64,000 bases of DNA from Lachnospiraceae bacterium (GCA_024692905.1 JAILLY010000092.1:1-64000), one strand, 5' to 3'. Shown: positions 25,692 through 34,500, counted from the first letter of the stretch. Notes: generated from the sequence alone by a model not told the origin. A program made the numbers and translations.

Positions 25692-26632
25692 GCAAGATCT
25701 CAATAGTAGTACCGGTGTACTATAATTCGGACACTTTAATGCTTTTATACGAAGACATGAAGGAGAAGATCCTTCACAAGCTCGGCGATTATGAGATCGT
25801 TTTTGTTGACGACGGATCGGGAGATGGATCATGGGAAGTCATGAATAAGATCCGGGACATGGATGAGAACGTCCAGTGCGTCAGGCTGTCAAGGAATTTC
25901 GGTGAGCATGCGGCCATACTTGCGGGACTTCATGTATGCACGGGTGACTGTGCCGTAACCAAGCAGGCCGATCTTCAGGAGGATTCCGAACTGATCCTTG
26001 AGATGTATGACAGCTGGAAGAGGGGCAATAAGGTGGTGCTGGCTGTAAGAGCCGAACGCGATGACAGCGCCATCAAGAAGTTCTTTGCCAATCTTTATTA
26101 CGGGATCGTCCGCAAATGCATAGACAAGAACATGCCGGTGGGCGGGTTTGACTGTTATCTTCTTGACCGCCAGGTGATCGGTGTGCTTGAAATGTTTGAC
26201 GAGAAGAATTCGGCCCTGACCCTTCAGGTGCTCTGGGCGGGATTTAAGTCTGATAAAGTGTATTTCCACCGTAAGGACAGGGAGATAGGAAAGTCACGCT
26301 GGACATTCAGCAAGAAATTCAAGCTCGTGATGGATTCGATGATGAGCTTTTCATATTTTCCGATCAGGTTCATGTCGGGTGTGGGAGTGGTATGCGCTCT
26401 CATATCTTTTCTGTGGATAATCGAGGTCATTCTTGAGAGGCTGATAGTCGGAACTCCGATCGAGGGCTGGGCATCGCTTATGTGCCTGGTACTTTTCTCG
26501 ACCGGTATGATCCTCCTCATGCTCGGTATACTGGGTGAGTATTTATGGAGAACGCTTGATGCGAGCCGCAACCGTCCGCCTTTCCTTATCGATACGGTTA
26601 AAGAAGCAAGAGGCGGTGAAAAAAAGCACTGA
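25688..26632 (+). CDS. GtrB/DPM-like GT2 with C-terminal membrane helices
   Basis: 314 residues. The GT-A domain has ISIVVPVYYNSDTL, VFVDDGSGDGSW, LSRNFGEHAAILAGL and a KQADLQED metal-site region. Two membrane helices at about 230-255 and 265-290 are followed by GEYLWRTLDASRNRPPFLI, the standard ending of GtrB/ArnC-type enzymes. These make an undecaprenyl-phosphate-linked sugar on the inner face. A 4-nt overlap joins it to the FdtA-like gene, so its donor could be the 3-amino sugar made by the two preceding genes; that is inference. Confidence 0.85.
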   Translation: MSKISIVVPVYYNSDTLMLLYEDMKEKILHKLGDYEIVFVDDGSGDGSWEVMNKIRDMDENVQCVRLSRNFGEHAAILAGLHVCTGDCAVTKQADLQEDSELILEMYDSWKRGNKVVLAVRAERDDSAIKKFFANLYYGIVRKCIDKNMPVGGFDCYLLDRQVIGVLEMFDEKNSALTLQVLWAGFKSDKVYFHRKDREIGKSRWTFSKKFKLVMDSMMSFSYFPIRFMSGVGVVCALISFLWIIEVILERLIVGTPIEGWASLMCLVLFSTGMILLMLGILGEYLWRTLDASRNRPPFLIDTVKEARGGEKKH

Positions 26633-26639
26633 CATATTT

Positions 26640-26663
26640 AAGCCGGGGTTCCCGCGCCGGTTT
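26640..26663 (+). promoter_or_regulatory. Weak intercistronic hairpin before the second flippase gene
   Basis: AAGCCGG (26640-26646) pairs with CCGGTTT (26657-26663), with one G-T pair, around a G/C-rich centre. It fills half of the 47-bp gap between the GtrB-like gene and the flippase gene. There is no T tract. Significance is uncertain. Confidence 0.25.
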
Positions 26664-26679
26664 ACGGTATGATAAGAGT

Positions 26680-28158
26680 ATGGAAAAAGCCAGGAGTGAG
26701 AGTTTACTTACAAGTTTTATAAAGTATTTCTACGGTAACTTTGTCGTGCTCGTGCTGGGGCTTGTTCAGCTTCCGCTTACCACCCGTGTTTTAAGTACGG
26801 ATGAGTACGGCAAGACCACGATGTTCATAACCGCGGTGACCGTGATCTATATCTTTGCGATACTCGGACTTGACCAGGCATATATCAGGTATTTCTACAA
26901 GGACGGGATAAACCGGAAGACTCTGTTCTTTCAGTGCCTTATCCCTCCTTTTATACTGATAATCATATTGACGGGCATATATATCATTTTTTCCCGGCCC
27001 TTTAATCTTTTCCTTTTCGGGGAGAGCGATCTGAGTATAATGATTCCCGTGGTCGGCTACACTGTCATTTCGGTGTTTGAAAGGTTCCTGTTTTTAAATA
27101 TCCGTATGGAACAGAACGGTGTACTGTATTCGAATCTGAACATCCTTACCAAGGCACTTAATATATCGTTCATCATCCTGCTTGCATATAAGCTCGGGAG
27201 TAATTTCAGGGTCGTCATGTATGCGATGACTCTTTCCCTGGGTGTGGTCACCTTGATCTGTGCGGTAAGATTCCTGTTCATAAACCGTAAGGTAAAGATC
27301 ACGCCGCATGAAGCCGACGGGAAAAGCATAACGATAACCGGCAGCGGGAAGGAGCTTTTAAGATACGGGATACCTTTTATCCCCATGCTCTTAATGGAGT
27401 GGCTGCTTTCATCCATGGATAAATGGTCGATCAAGATATTCAATGATTTTTCCGAGACCGGAATATACGGTTCGGCCATGCAGATAATGTCGATAATACT
27501 GACTGTCAAGATCACCTTCGTTGCGTTCTGGTCTCCGATAGCCATGGAAAAATATGAGAACGCATCTAAGGAGGAATGTCAGAGCTTCTTTGCGGATATG
27601 TTTGACAAGGTCCAGTTTTTATGTATCTTTGCCGCGTTCATGCTTACCGTGTTCAGGGATGTCGTGGTACTGATCCTTGGCAGGGATTACAGGGATGCCG
27701 TGAGGATAATCCCGTTCCTTACCCTGATGCCTGTGTTGAGCATCCTGTTTGAGATGACAGGGCAGGGGGTTAAGTTCAAGGGAAAGATAAGATATTTTAA
27801 TTACGCATCACTTGCGGCCATTACGATAAACCTTATCGGGAACACGCTGCTCGTGCCGCGTTACAAAGGAGTCGGTGCCGCGCTCGCGACCGCTGTGACC
27901 TATGTGGTATATTTTGCGATCGGGACGTATTTTTCGGTGAAATGCTATCCTGTAAGATACAGGCTCCCGCGGTTTGCCGTTTCACTTGCGTTATATGCCG
28001 GATATGCCGTATATGCGACCGTTTCCGGTTCGGGGATCGTATGTGCCCTTATCGGGACAGCCGTATTTGCGGTATGCTGTCTGGTGAACCTTGATACGTT
28101 AAAGGATCTTCTTGGATATGCACTTAAATTTGCAGCCGGATTTGGAAAGAAAAAATGA
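26680..28158 (+). CDS. Second Wzx-type polysaccharide flippase
   Basis: 492 residues with about 12-14 membrane segments and the N-terminal pattern LLTSFIKYFYGNFVVLVLGL, then TTRVLSTDEYGKTTMF, as in MOP-superfamily Wzx proteins. It is only distantly like the flippase at 14842. Given its place after the 3-amino-sugar genes, it probably serves a different lipid-linked glycan. The ribosome site is weak (TAAGAG), and the next gene overlaps by 4 nt (ATGA). Confidence 0.88.
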   Translation: MEKARSESLLTSFIKYFYGNFVVLVLGLVQLPLTTRVLSTDEYGKTTMFITAVTVIYIFAILGLDQAYIRYFYKDGINRKTLFFQCLIPPFILIIILTGIYIIFSRPFNLFLFGESDLSIMIPVVGYTVISVFERFLFLNIRMEQNGVLYSNLNILTKALNISFIILLAYKLGSNFRVVMYAMTLSLGVVTLICAVRFLFINRKVKITPHEADGKSITITGSGKELLRYGIPFIPMLLMEWLLSSMDKWSIKIFNDFSETGIYGSAMQIMSIILTVKITFVAFWSPIAMEKYENASKEECQSFFADMFDKVQFLCIFAAFMLTVFRDVVVLILGRDYRDAVRIIPFLTLMPVLSILFEMTGQGVKFKGKIRYFNYASLAAITINLIGNTLLVPRYKGVGAALATAVTYVVYFAIGTYFSVKCYPVRYRLPRFAVSLALYAGYAVYATVSGSGIVCALIGTAVFAVCCLVNLDTLKDLLGYALKFAAGFGKKK

Positions 28159-28919
28159 GATACTTGGTCTTCCTGGCCGCGGCAGCTGCCGCCGGCATAC
28201 TTATCAGGATCAAAAGTGAATACAGGGGACGCATACTTGCCTTTCTGGGTATCCTAACGGCTTTTGGGAGCATAGTTTACAATATCCGCATGCTCGATTC
28301 CCTGATGCCTTCATTTAGGCCCGTAAACCAGACGTTCTACCAGCCTTCGTACGCAGAGGAAGGGGAATATCCGGATGCGCTTCTTGCGATCCTTTTTAAG
28401 GACAGGAATGTGTATGTCAAGAACGACAGGTGCGGTGAGCACGGATATGGTGAGCGGTACTGGCTGTATAAGCATTACCATGCGGCAAATATGCAGTGGT
28501 TCCTAAGTGCCGTGGATGCAAACGTCATACCCGATGATGAGCTTAACGACATAAACATCGCAGAGGAGCTTGCTTTAAATGACTTTTCCGAACTCGGACG
28601 CGCCAATGATATGTTCCGCTATATCTTCATGTACAACGATCTTAAAGAGGAGTGGGGCAATTACTTTTACTATTACTGGTATTACTATGAACATCTTGAT
28701 ACCATAAAGGTCTATCTTGAAGCGGACGGACCCGGCGGGAGTGTGCCCGTGTTTGAGCCGGGCGATCTCGTCGTTATGTGGAATACGGTTGACGGCGTGG
28801 AAGAGGAAGATATCTATATAATGACGAGAGATTATTTCGAGAAAAATATAGGCCCGCTGCTCCCGGAAGCGGAAGCATCCGCAGTGGATGGGACCGGAAG
28901 GGAGGCGGCTTATGAGTGA
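28155..28919 (+). CDS. Anchored protein of unknown function
   Basis: 254 residues, not recognised. Two hydrophobic stretches (about 3-16 and 27-45) would place the rest outside the membrane. The remaining domain is acidic and unusually rich in aromatic residues, with the run NYFYYYWYYYEHLD near 175-188. It shows no catalytic motif I can name. It overlaps the flippase gene by 4 nt and the next membrane protein gene by 8 nt, so it belongs to the same operon. It might be an accessory to the adjacent GT-C-like enzyme, but that is only context. Confidence 0.8.
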   Translation: MRYLVFLAAAAAAGILIRIKSEYRGRILAFLGILTAFGSIVYNIRMLDSLMPSFRPVNQTFYQPSYAEEGEYPDALLAILFKDRNVYVKNDRCGEHGYGERYWLYKHYHAANMQWFLSAVDANVIPDDELNDINIAEELALNDFSELGRANDMFRYIFMYNDLKEEWGNYFYYYWYYYEHLDTIKVYLEADGPGGSVPVFEPGDLVVMWNTVDGVEEEDIYIMTRDYFEKNIGPLLPEAEASAVDGTGREAAYE

Positions 28920-30507
28920 ACAGGCAGCATCATTTATCAGCGGGTTCAGTGCTGTCTTCTTTTTAAGGCAGTCGCTTGTCATACTTATGATATTTGCACT
29001 CGGAGCGGCCGCAGGCTGTGCCCTGAGACGCGGCAGGGCCGCACTGACCGATGTACTGCTTTATTATCCTCTGGGTCTTTCGGTGTATGCCCTGGTTTCG
29101 TATGTCATACTCGTGACCGGCATACCGTTTAATATAATCACGGTCACCGGATCGTGCCTTGCCGTTGCAGCCGTTTCCGCGTTAGCCGTATACAAAAACG
29201 GGTGGCTGCATCCGGAGAGATTTGAGAAAAAGATAACCGCAGCCGTAATAATAACGCTGTTATGTATCATTGTTATTTCGACATCGGGACTGCTTCCGGT
29301 ATCGGTGATGAACGATTCGATGTATTACTATTCGATGTATCCGAAGGCACTTGTGCATTTCTCGGGATACAGGCGTAATTTCAACGTTTTCCTTACCGAT
29401 ATAGGCCAGATGACCGTGATCATAAATACCCTTCCGCATATGTACGGGTTCAATGAAAGCTTCGGTATCCAGACGTTCTTAAATATCGATACGCTCCTTC
29501 TGTTTTCATATTCGGTTTACGAAAGGGCCGCAAAAAAGACGGAAAGAAAAAGTGCGGCTGCTGCTTCCGTTATACTTACGCTTATTCTCGTAAGTTCGAT
29601 GCCTTACCTTGTCATGTCAAGATGGGTAATGTCAAACGGCTATTTCATGTGCTTTATGTTCATATGCGTTCATACCGTGTATGCATCGTCAAAGGAAGCC
29701 GATGCCGGCAGCGCAAAGAGCCTCATGGTACTCTCGGGCCTTATGTTTTCCGTAATGTCTTTCCTGCGCATGGAGGGATGCATCATAGCGGTCGTACTCG
29801 TGCTCTGCTTTGCCTCGCTTGAGTTTGAAGGCAAGGAGCTGTTTAAGTATCTCATGCTGCCGATGCTCCTTATCTTTTCCGCATATGATGTAAGGATATT
29901 CCTTTTTATGAACATTGATGCGCCTTATACCTTCCTCACACCGAACAAGGCCGTCATACAGCTGGCTGCGCTCGCGGCGGTATCCGTGTATCTTGTGTTC
30001 ATAAAGGGCAGGTTCCTTAAGTTTACGGAGGATAAGTTAAGCCTCCTCATTCCCGCTGCACTTTTGTTTGTAAATATACTTCTCTTTGTATATAACAGGT
30101 CAAGGTATATCAATAACCTTAAGTCGTTTGCCGGAAATCTTTCGCACAGGAGCGGCTGGGGACTGTTCCCGATGATGATCTTGGCTGTTTATGTTCTGTG
30201 TTTTATTGCAGGTATCGGGGGACGGTTAGGGACCGGGGGACGGTTCTGCGGTCCCTTTTCGTTTTTCAAAAAGGGACCACAGAACCGTCCCCCGGTCCCT
30301 AAGATCCATTTCCGGGATCTGTGTCTTATTGCGTATCTTCTCACCTGTCTTGCCGTGGGATTTGCGCGGGGTGATAATCTGAGGGAAAGCATAGGGGATT
30401 CGGGAAACAGGGTGCTCCTGCAGGTGACCGTGCTTGCTTTCTATGCGGCGGCGATGCACCTTACGGACCTGCTATGGCCTGACGTAGAGGAACCCGCAGG
30501 GAACTGA
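28912..30507 (+). CDS. Multi-pass membrane protein, GT-C-like, carrying a REP-like insert
   Basis: 531 residues from ATG 28912, chosen for its GGAGG ribosome site 6 nt upstream rather than the in-frame ATG at 28888. About twelve membrane segments are visible. The first large outer loop has SVMNDSMYYYSMYPKAL, reminiscent of the acidic loop motif in lipid-sugar-dependent GT-C enzymes. Residues about 436-463 are encoded by a REP-like hairpin and read GGRFCGPFSFFKKGPQN, a Gly/Pro/Arg-rich stretch between membrane segments that is clearly foreign. The 3' end overlaps the convergent gene by 36 bp. The enzymatic role is inferred. Confidence 0.75.
   Translation: MSEQAASFISGFSAVFFLRQSLVILMIFALGAAAGCALRRGRAALTDVLLYYPLGLSVYALVSYVILVTGIPFNIITVTGSCLAVAAVSALAVYKNGWLHPERFEKKITAAVIITLLCIIVISTSGLLPVSVMNDSMYYYSMYPKALVHFSGYRRNFNVFLTDIGQMTVIINTLPHMYGFNESFGIQTFLNIDTLLLFSYSVYERAAKKTERKSAAAASVILTLILVSSMPYLVMSRWVMSNGYFMCFMFICVHTVYASSKEADAGSAKSLMVLSGLMFSVMSFLRMEGCIIAVVLVLCFASLEFEGKELFKYLMLPMLLIFSAYDVRIFLFMNIDAPYTFLTPNKAVIQLAALAAVSVYLVFIKGRFLKFTEDKLSLLIPAALLFVNILLFVYNRSRYINNLKSFAGNLSHRSGWGLFPMMILAVYVLCFIAGIGGRLGTGGRFCGPFSFFKKGPQNRPPVPKIHFRDLCLIAYLLTCLAVGFARGDNLRESIGDSGNRVLLQVTVLAFYAAAMHLTDLLWPDVEEPAGN
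30217..30300 (+). repeat. REP-like palindromic element within a coding region
   Basis: Arms 30228-30259 and 30268-30300 form a 32-bp inverted repeat with a single C/T difference and an 8-nt loop. The arms read AGGGACCGGGGGACGGTTCT and onward. A partial extra copy, GGGGGACGGTTA, lies at 30217-30227. GGGACGGTTCTGTGGTCCC-type hairpins are familiar dispersed elements in Clostridia and other Firmicutes. This copy is in frame with the membrane protein gene and is translated rather than disruptive. No REP-associated transposase is present in the window. Confidence 0.85.
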
Positions 30508-32277
30508 TATCTTTTCATAATCATTTCCGGTAACATAATCAAACAGGTATCCGCCCACAGAATTCTCATTCGGTGACGGATCCGCTTCGACGTCTCCGCA
30601 GCTTAAATAGCTTCCGTACTCTTCATCAAGTACGAGTATGATATCGGGATATCTGCCCGGATTCATTTCGTAATAAGGTTCAAGCCGTTTGCTGTCAAAG
30701 GATGTGCGCCATGTAGTCGGTGATGCGCATCTTAGATCTGTACACATATAACCCCAGGGCAGCAGCTTCGTTATGAATATGTTGCCTACGTTCCTTGAAT
30801 CGAGCTCCATGGAATTGGGATATTTGGAAGGCTCTTTTAAGTTGCCGCTCCTGCAGGCGGCCTGGATCGTTTCATAAACAGTCATATAAGAATCACGGTG
30901 ATCCTTTGTCGTATACAGACCGGCGGCCGGGCCTTCGGTTATCTTCGTATCGAGCATGTCAAGCGGCGCATCGCGGTATATGTTCACAAGCCTTAAGGCA
31001 GCTGTGGTGATGATCACGGTGCAGATCACGGCAGTGCATGCTGCGGTGATAACGGGACCTGACTTTTTTATCTCTTTTGCGCCCGTCTGTCTGCCGAGTA
31101 TCAGGATGCATCCTATGCTTGCGATAAAGTGTCCCATGGAAAGTATATAAAGATAACCGTTTGACGAGTAACTGAACACAAGTGAAAAGATCATACCGCT
31201 CACGATGAAGAGGAAGAACGGACGGCGGTCCTTTTCCTTTCCCGTGAAGAAGAGAGGAAGCGTGAACAGGCACAGCGCTGTCTGGATATATCCCGTATGT
31301 CCCATGGAACGGATCGCAAGAACGATAAATAGGATAAAGTCGGCAGCAAACAGAGCAAGGCGTGCCAGGCCTTTTTTAAAGAGCCCCGTAAATGAAGCGG
31401 CAAATGCCGCGGCGGTAAGGAAGTATGAGATATATGCGGCCCTGCCGTATACCTCGTTTATGCCTATGAAGAATTTCTTTGCCGGATAGACAAGACCCGT
31501 GGCATGTTCCTCGTCACTGAGTACGTACGGTATCCCTTTTATGAAGTCGGATACGGGTACGGTAAAGACAAGATACAGAACGAAGAGAAAGAACGGGATC
31601 ATGATACCCGAAAGCGTATAGAGGAATATCTCCTTAAGATGCGCCCCGTCAAGGGTATCCTTTAAGCCTTTTAACGGACGGACATATCTGACCGCAAGGC
31701 TTAATAGAGCAAGAAAGGCAACTGCGGCAAAGTAGGCAACACACAGTGTCGGAAGACAGAGTACGCTAAGTGCAAACAGCGCACCCGAATAAACAAGATG
31801 CTTAACCTCGCGGCTTGTCCCGTAATGATATATGAAGAGCATCGACATAAGGAACATCTGGACGGAAAGAGTATAGTAGGACAGGGTTGCTATGTTAAGA
31901 TGCGTATAAAACATCAGGCATAACGAACATGAAAGCGCGATGAAGGTACGTTCGCGGCGCTTTATGATGTTGAACATGAGCACTGCATTTACCGTGCTTA
32001 AGATCACATACAATATACGGAAATACAGGAAAACTCCGGTGTTTGAACCCATGACCAGCATGTAGAGGGCATAGAACGGAAGAAGGATGAGCGAGGAAAG
32101 CTGGGTCGGGAACCATTCGTCCCTGAAGATGTCATCACCCATATAGAAACGGTGGCAGGTGGAAAAATAGAAGGTCTCATCCGACCAGCAGAAGCTGTAG
32201 AAACATCTGATCAGCAGTACGGCCGCACAGAGTGCGATCAGTATGTAAGGATAGAAACGCCTGGCCTTCTTAAGCAT
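30472..32277 (-). CDS. GT-C-like multi-pass membrane glycosyltransferase
   Basis: 601 residues from ATG 32277, preferred because CCGGAG sits 7-8 nt upstream; the in-frame ATG at 32322 has no ribosome site and falls on the predicted transcription start. About 13 membrane segments. The first outer loop has WSDETFYFSTC and GDDIFRDEWFPTQ, acidic motifs as in ArnT/PMT-type GT-C enzymes, which take sugar from a polyprenyl-phosphate donor. A C-terminal outer domain (about 430-600) follows. It is the only minus-strand gene in the second half of the window. Its last 36 bp overlap the convergent + strand gene. Exact function unknown. Confidence 0.75.
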   Translation of the reverse strand: MLKKARRFYPYILIALCAAVLLIRCFYSFCWSDETFYFSTCHRFYMGDDIFRDEWFPTQLSSLILLPFYALYMLVMGSNTGVFLYFRILYVILSTVNAVLMFNIIKRRERTFIALSCSLCLMFYTHLNIATLSYYTLSVQMFLMSMLFIYHYGTSREVKHLVYSGALFALSVLCLPTLCVAYFAAVAFLALLSLAVRYVRPLKGLKDTLDGAHLKEIFLYTLSGIMIPFFLFVLYLVFTVPVSDFIKGIPYVLSDEEHATGLVYPAKKFFIGINEVYGRAAYISYFLTAAAFAASFTGLFKKGLARLALFAADFILFIVLAIRSMGHTGYIQTALCLFTLPLFFTGKEKDRRPFFLFIVSGMIFSLVFSYSSNGYLYILSMGHFIASIGCILILGRQTGAKEIKKSGPVITAACTAVICTVIITTAALRLVNIYRDAPLDMLDTKITEGPAAGLYTTKDHRDSYMTVYETIQAACRSGNLKEPSKYPNSMELDSRNVGNIFITKLLPWGYMCTDLRCASPTTWRTSFDSKRLEPYYEMNPGRYPDIILVLDEEYGSYLSCGDVEADPSPNENSVGGYLFDYVTGNDYEKISVPCGFLYVRP

Positions 32278-32326
32278 AAACAAACTCCGGTTCCAAAAAT
32301 CAGAAAAATGTGATATATTCATGCGT

Positions 32327-32355
32327 AGTATATCTTAATTCGGTGATTATTTCAA
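32327..32355 (-). promoter_or_regulatory. Sigma-A-type promoter for the minus-strand GT-C-like gene
   Basis: On the minus strand, TTGAAA (32355-32350) and TATACT (32332-32327) are separated by 17 bp. Transcription would start near 32320, giving a leader of about 43 nt to the ATG at 32277. The upstream ATG at 32322-32320 lies at +1. Confidence 0.65.
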
Positions 32356-32384
32356 ACCGGATGATACTGCGGTAAGGAGAGACC

Positions 32385-33704
32385 ATGGGATTATATGAGA
32401 AGATAGTATCGGGAGAGGAAAAGATAGCCGTTGTCGGACTGGGATATGTAGGCATGCCGATCGCCGTTGCGTTTGCAAGGAAGGCCGGCGTTATCGGATT
32501 CGACCTCAATGCCGAAAAGATACAGAAATACAAAGAGGGCAAGGACCCCACGAACGAGGTCGGCGATGATGTTATCGCAGGGAGTACCGTAGAGTTCACG
32601 AGCGACCCTTCAAGGTTAAAAGAGGCAAGGTTCCATATAGTTGCGGTACCGACACCTATAAACCTGGACAAAACGCCGGATCTTAATCCGGTCGAATCCG
32701 CGAGCAGGATACTCGGAAGGAATCTCATGAAGGGTTCGGTCGTTGTGTACGAATCAACCGTCTACCCCGGAGTCACCGAGGATATATGCGTGCCGATCCT
32801 TGAGGAAGAATCAGGGCTTAAATGCGGCACGGATTTCAAGGTCGGATATTCACCCGAGAGGATCAATCCCGGAGACCGGGTCCACAGACTTGAAAATATC
32901 AAAAAGATAGTATCCGGCATGGATGCAGAGTCACTCGATGTGATAGCCGGAGTATACGGACTTGTAATTGAGGCAGGCGTCCACAGGGCAGGAAGCATAA
33001 AGGTCGCCGAAGCCGCAAAGGTAGTCGAGAATTCCCAGAGGGATATAAACATCGCATTCATAAACGAACTTGCGATGGTATTTGACAGGATGGGCATCGA
33101 CACATATGAAGTCATCGAGGCGATGAACACGAAATGGAATGCGCTTGGCTTTTATCCGGGGCTTGTCGGAGGCCACTGCATAGGCGTCGATCCCTATTAT
33201 TTCATCTATGAGGCCGAGAGGCTCGGTTATCACTCGCGCCTTATATCATCGGGCCGCCAGATCAACGACGGCATGTCCGAATTCGTTGCGGATAACATCA
33301 TAAAGCAGCTGGTGCTGGCAAACAGGACAGTCAGGCAGGCAAAGGTCGTTTTCTTCGGAGTGACTTTCAAGGAGAACTGCCCTGATGTACGCAATTCCAA
33401 GGTCGTTGATATCATAAAGCATCTTAACGAATACGGCATAGATCCCGTCCTTATTGATTCGTGGGCCGACCCCGAAGAGTTTGAGAGGAGCAACGGATAT
33501 AAACTGTCCGGTGAAGAGGACGCATATGATGCCGACTGTATCGTGATAGCCGTTTCCCATAACGATTACAGGGAAAGAACTCTTAAGGAATGGAACAGAT
33601 ACTTTGCGCCCGGGGATAACGGCGGAAAAGTTATCATAGATATCAAGGCGGTGCTTGATAAGGATGAAGCCGCCGCGTCGGGATACAGATACTGGAGATT
33701 ATAA
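32385..33704 (+). CDS. UDP-N-acetylhexosamine 6-dehydrogenase (WbpO/TviB family)
   Basis: 439 residues of the UDP-glucose/GDP-mannose dehydrogenase family. The NAD domain has VVGLGYVGMPIAVAFA; VAVPTPI and ESTVYPGVTE follow. The catalytic Cys lies in GGHCIGVDPYY (about residue 264), and a C-terminal substrate domain has FGVTFKENCPDVRNS. The overall pattern, including SPERINPGD and KVVENSQRDINIAFINELA, fits the WbpO/TviB branch that makes UDP-GalNAcA or UDP-GlcNAcA. UDP-ManNAcA (WecC) is an alternative. AAGGAGAG lies 4-5 nt before the ATG. It heads a pair with a deacetylase gene. Confidence 0.88.
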   Translation: MGLYEKIVSGEEKIAVVGLGYVGMPIAVAFARKAGVIGFDLNAEKIQKYKEGKDPTNEVGDDVIAGSTVEFTSDPSRLKEARFHIVAVPTPINLDKTPDLNPVESASRILGRNLMKGSVVVYESTVYPGVTEDICVPILEEESGLKCGTDFKVGYSPERINPGDRVHRLENIKKIVSGMDAESLDVIAGVYGLVIEAGVHRAGSIKVAEAAKVVENSQRDINIAFINELAMVFDRMGIDTYEVIEAMNTKWNALGFYPGLVGGHCIGVDPYYFIYEAERLGYHSRLISSGRQINDGMSEFVADNIIKQLVLANRTVRQAKVVFFGVTFKENCPDVRNSKVVDIIKHLNEYGIDPVLIDSWADPEEFERSNGYKLSGEEDAYDADCIVIAVSHNDYRERTLKEWNRYFAPGDNGGKVIIDIKAVLDKDEAAASGYRYWRL

Positions 33705-33706
33705 AC

Positions 33707-34498
33707 ATGCCGCTTAAGGTTAACGCCGATGATTTCGGCAAGGACGAAGCAGTCAACAGGGCCATATGCGAAGCGTTCGCAAACGGATATATCGATACGA
33801 CGACTCTCATGGTGAACATGCCCGGAGCCGATGAGGCATATAAGCTCGCATCCGTGAACGGGTTTACCGGCCGCGTCGGGATACATCTTAACCTGACCGA
33901 GGGGATGCCGCTTACTACGGCGATAAGGAACAATCCCCTGATCTGTGCGCCCGACGGGAGCTTCAATGCGGCTTTTTATCATAACACAAAATACCGTCTT
34001 TACATGGATGACCAGTCCGTTGACATGATAAGGGAGGAACTGGATGCGCAGATCGCATTGTTTCTTGATATGGGCTTTAAGAACCTTCATATTGACTCTC
34101 ATCATCATGTCCATACCAACTATCCGGTATACCGTGCGATAAAGCAGCTTAAGTCCAGATATGATTACGCATATATAAGGCTCTCGCGCAATCTCTATCG
34201 CGGAGGGAGTCCGTTCAACGCAGCATATAAGGTCATGTTAAATTCAGCTCTTAAGCATCTTGCGCCAACTTCACGCTATTTCGGCTCGTACAGGGATCTT
34301 CTTGAGTATTTTTCGATCGATCCGGGCAGGCCCGGAGCACGTGCGGGTGAAATGCCCCCGGCAATGAAAAGGCTCATTTCGGGCAGTGAAGTCGAGATAA
34401 TGGTGCACCCTCTTTATAATGCCGCCGGAGTCCTTGTCGACACGGATATTCCGATGAATGAGGAACAAAGGCTTCTTAAGCCTCAAATGACAGATTAA
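33707..34498 (+). CDS. ChbG/YdjC-family carbohydrate deacetylase
   Basis: 263 residues. The family signature NADDFG occurs at residues 5-10 (metal-binding Asp), HLNLTEG follows, then the metal-binding LHIDSHHHVH near residue 127, and MVHPLY near the end. ChbG removes one acetyl group from chitobiose-type substrates; others act on N-acetylated lipids or nucleotide-linked sugars. Placed 2 nt after a UDP-HexNAc dehydrogenase gene, it may deacetylate an N-acetylhexosamine or hexosaminuronate in the polymer or its precursor. There is no signal peptide, so it acts in the cytoplasm. The substrate is inferred. Confidence 0.85.
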   Translation: MPLKVNADDFGKDEAVNRAICEAFANGYIDTTTLMVNMPGADEAYKLASVNGFTGRVGIHLNLTEGMPLTTAIRNNPLICAPDGSFNAAFYHNTKYRLYMDDQSVDMIREELDAQIALFLDMGFKNLHIDSHHHVHTNYPVYRAIKQLKSRYDYAYIRLSRNLYRGGSPFNAAYKVMLNSALKHLAPTSRYFGSYRDLLEYFSIDPGRPGARAGEMPPAMKRLISGSEVEIMVHPLYNAAGVLVDTDIPMNEEQRLLKPQMTD

Positions 34499-34500
34499 AT

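Noticed and set aside
24885..25832. 315-codon minus-strand frame
   Set aside because: It covers the end of the aminotransferase, all of the ketoisomerase and the start of the GT2 gene on the + strand. All three have strong family motifs, while the antisense translation has none.
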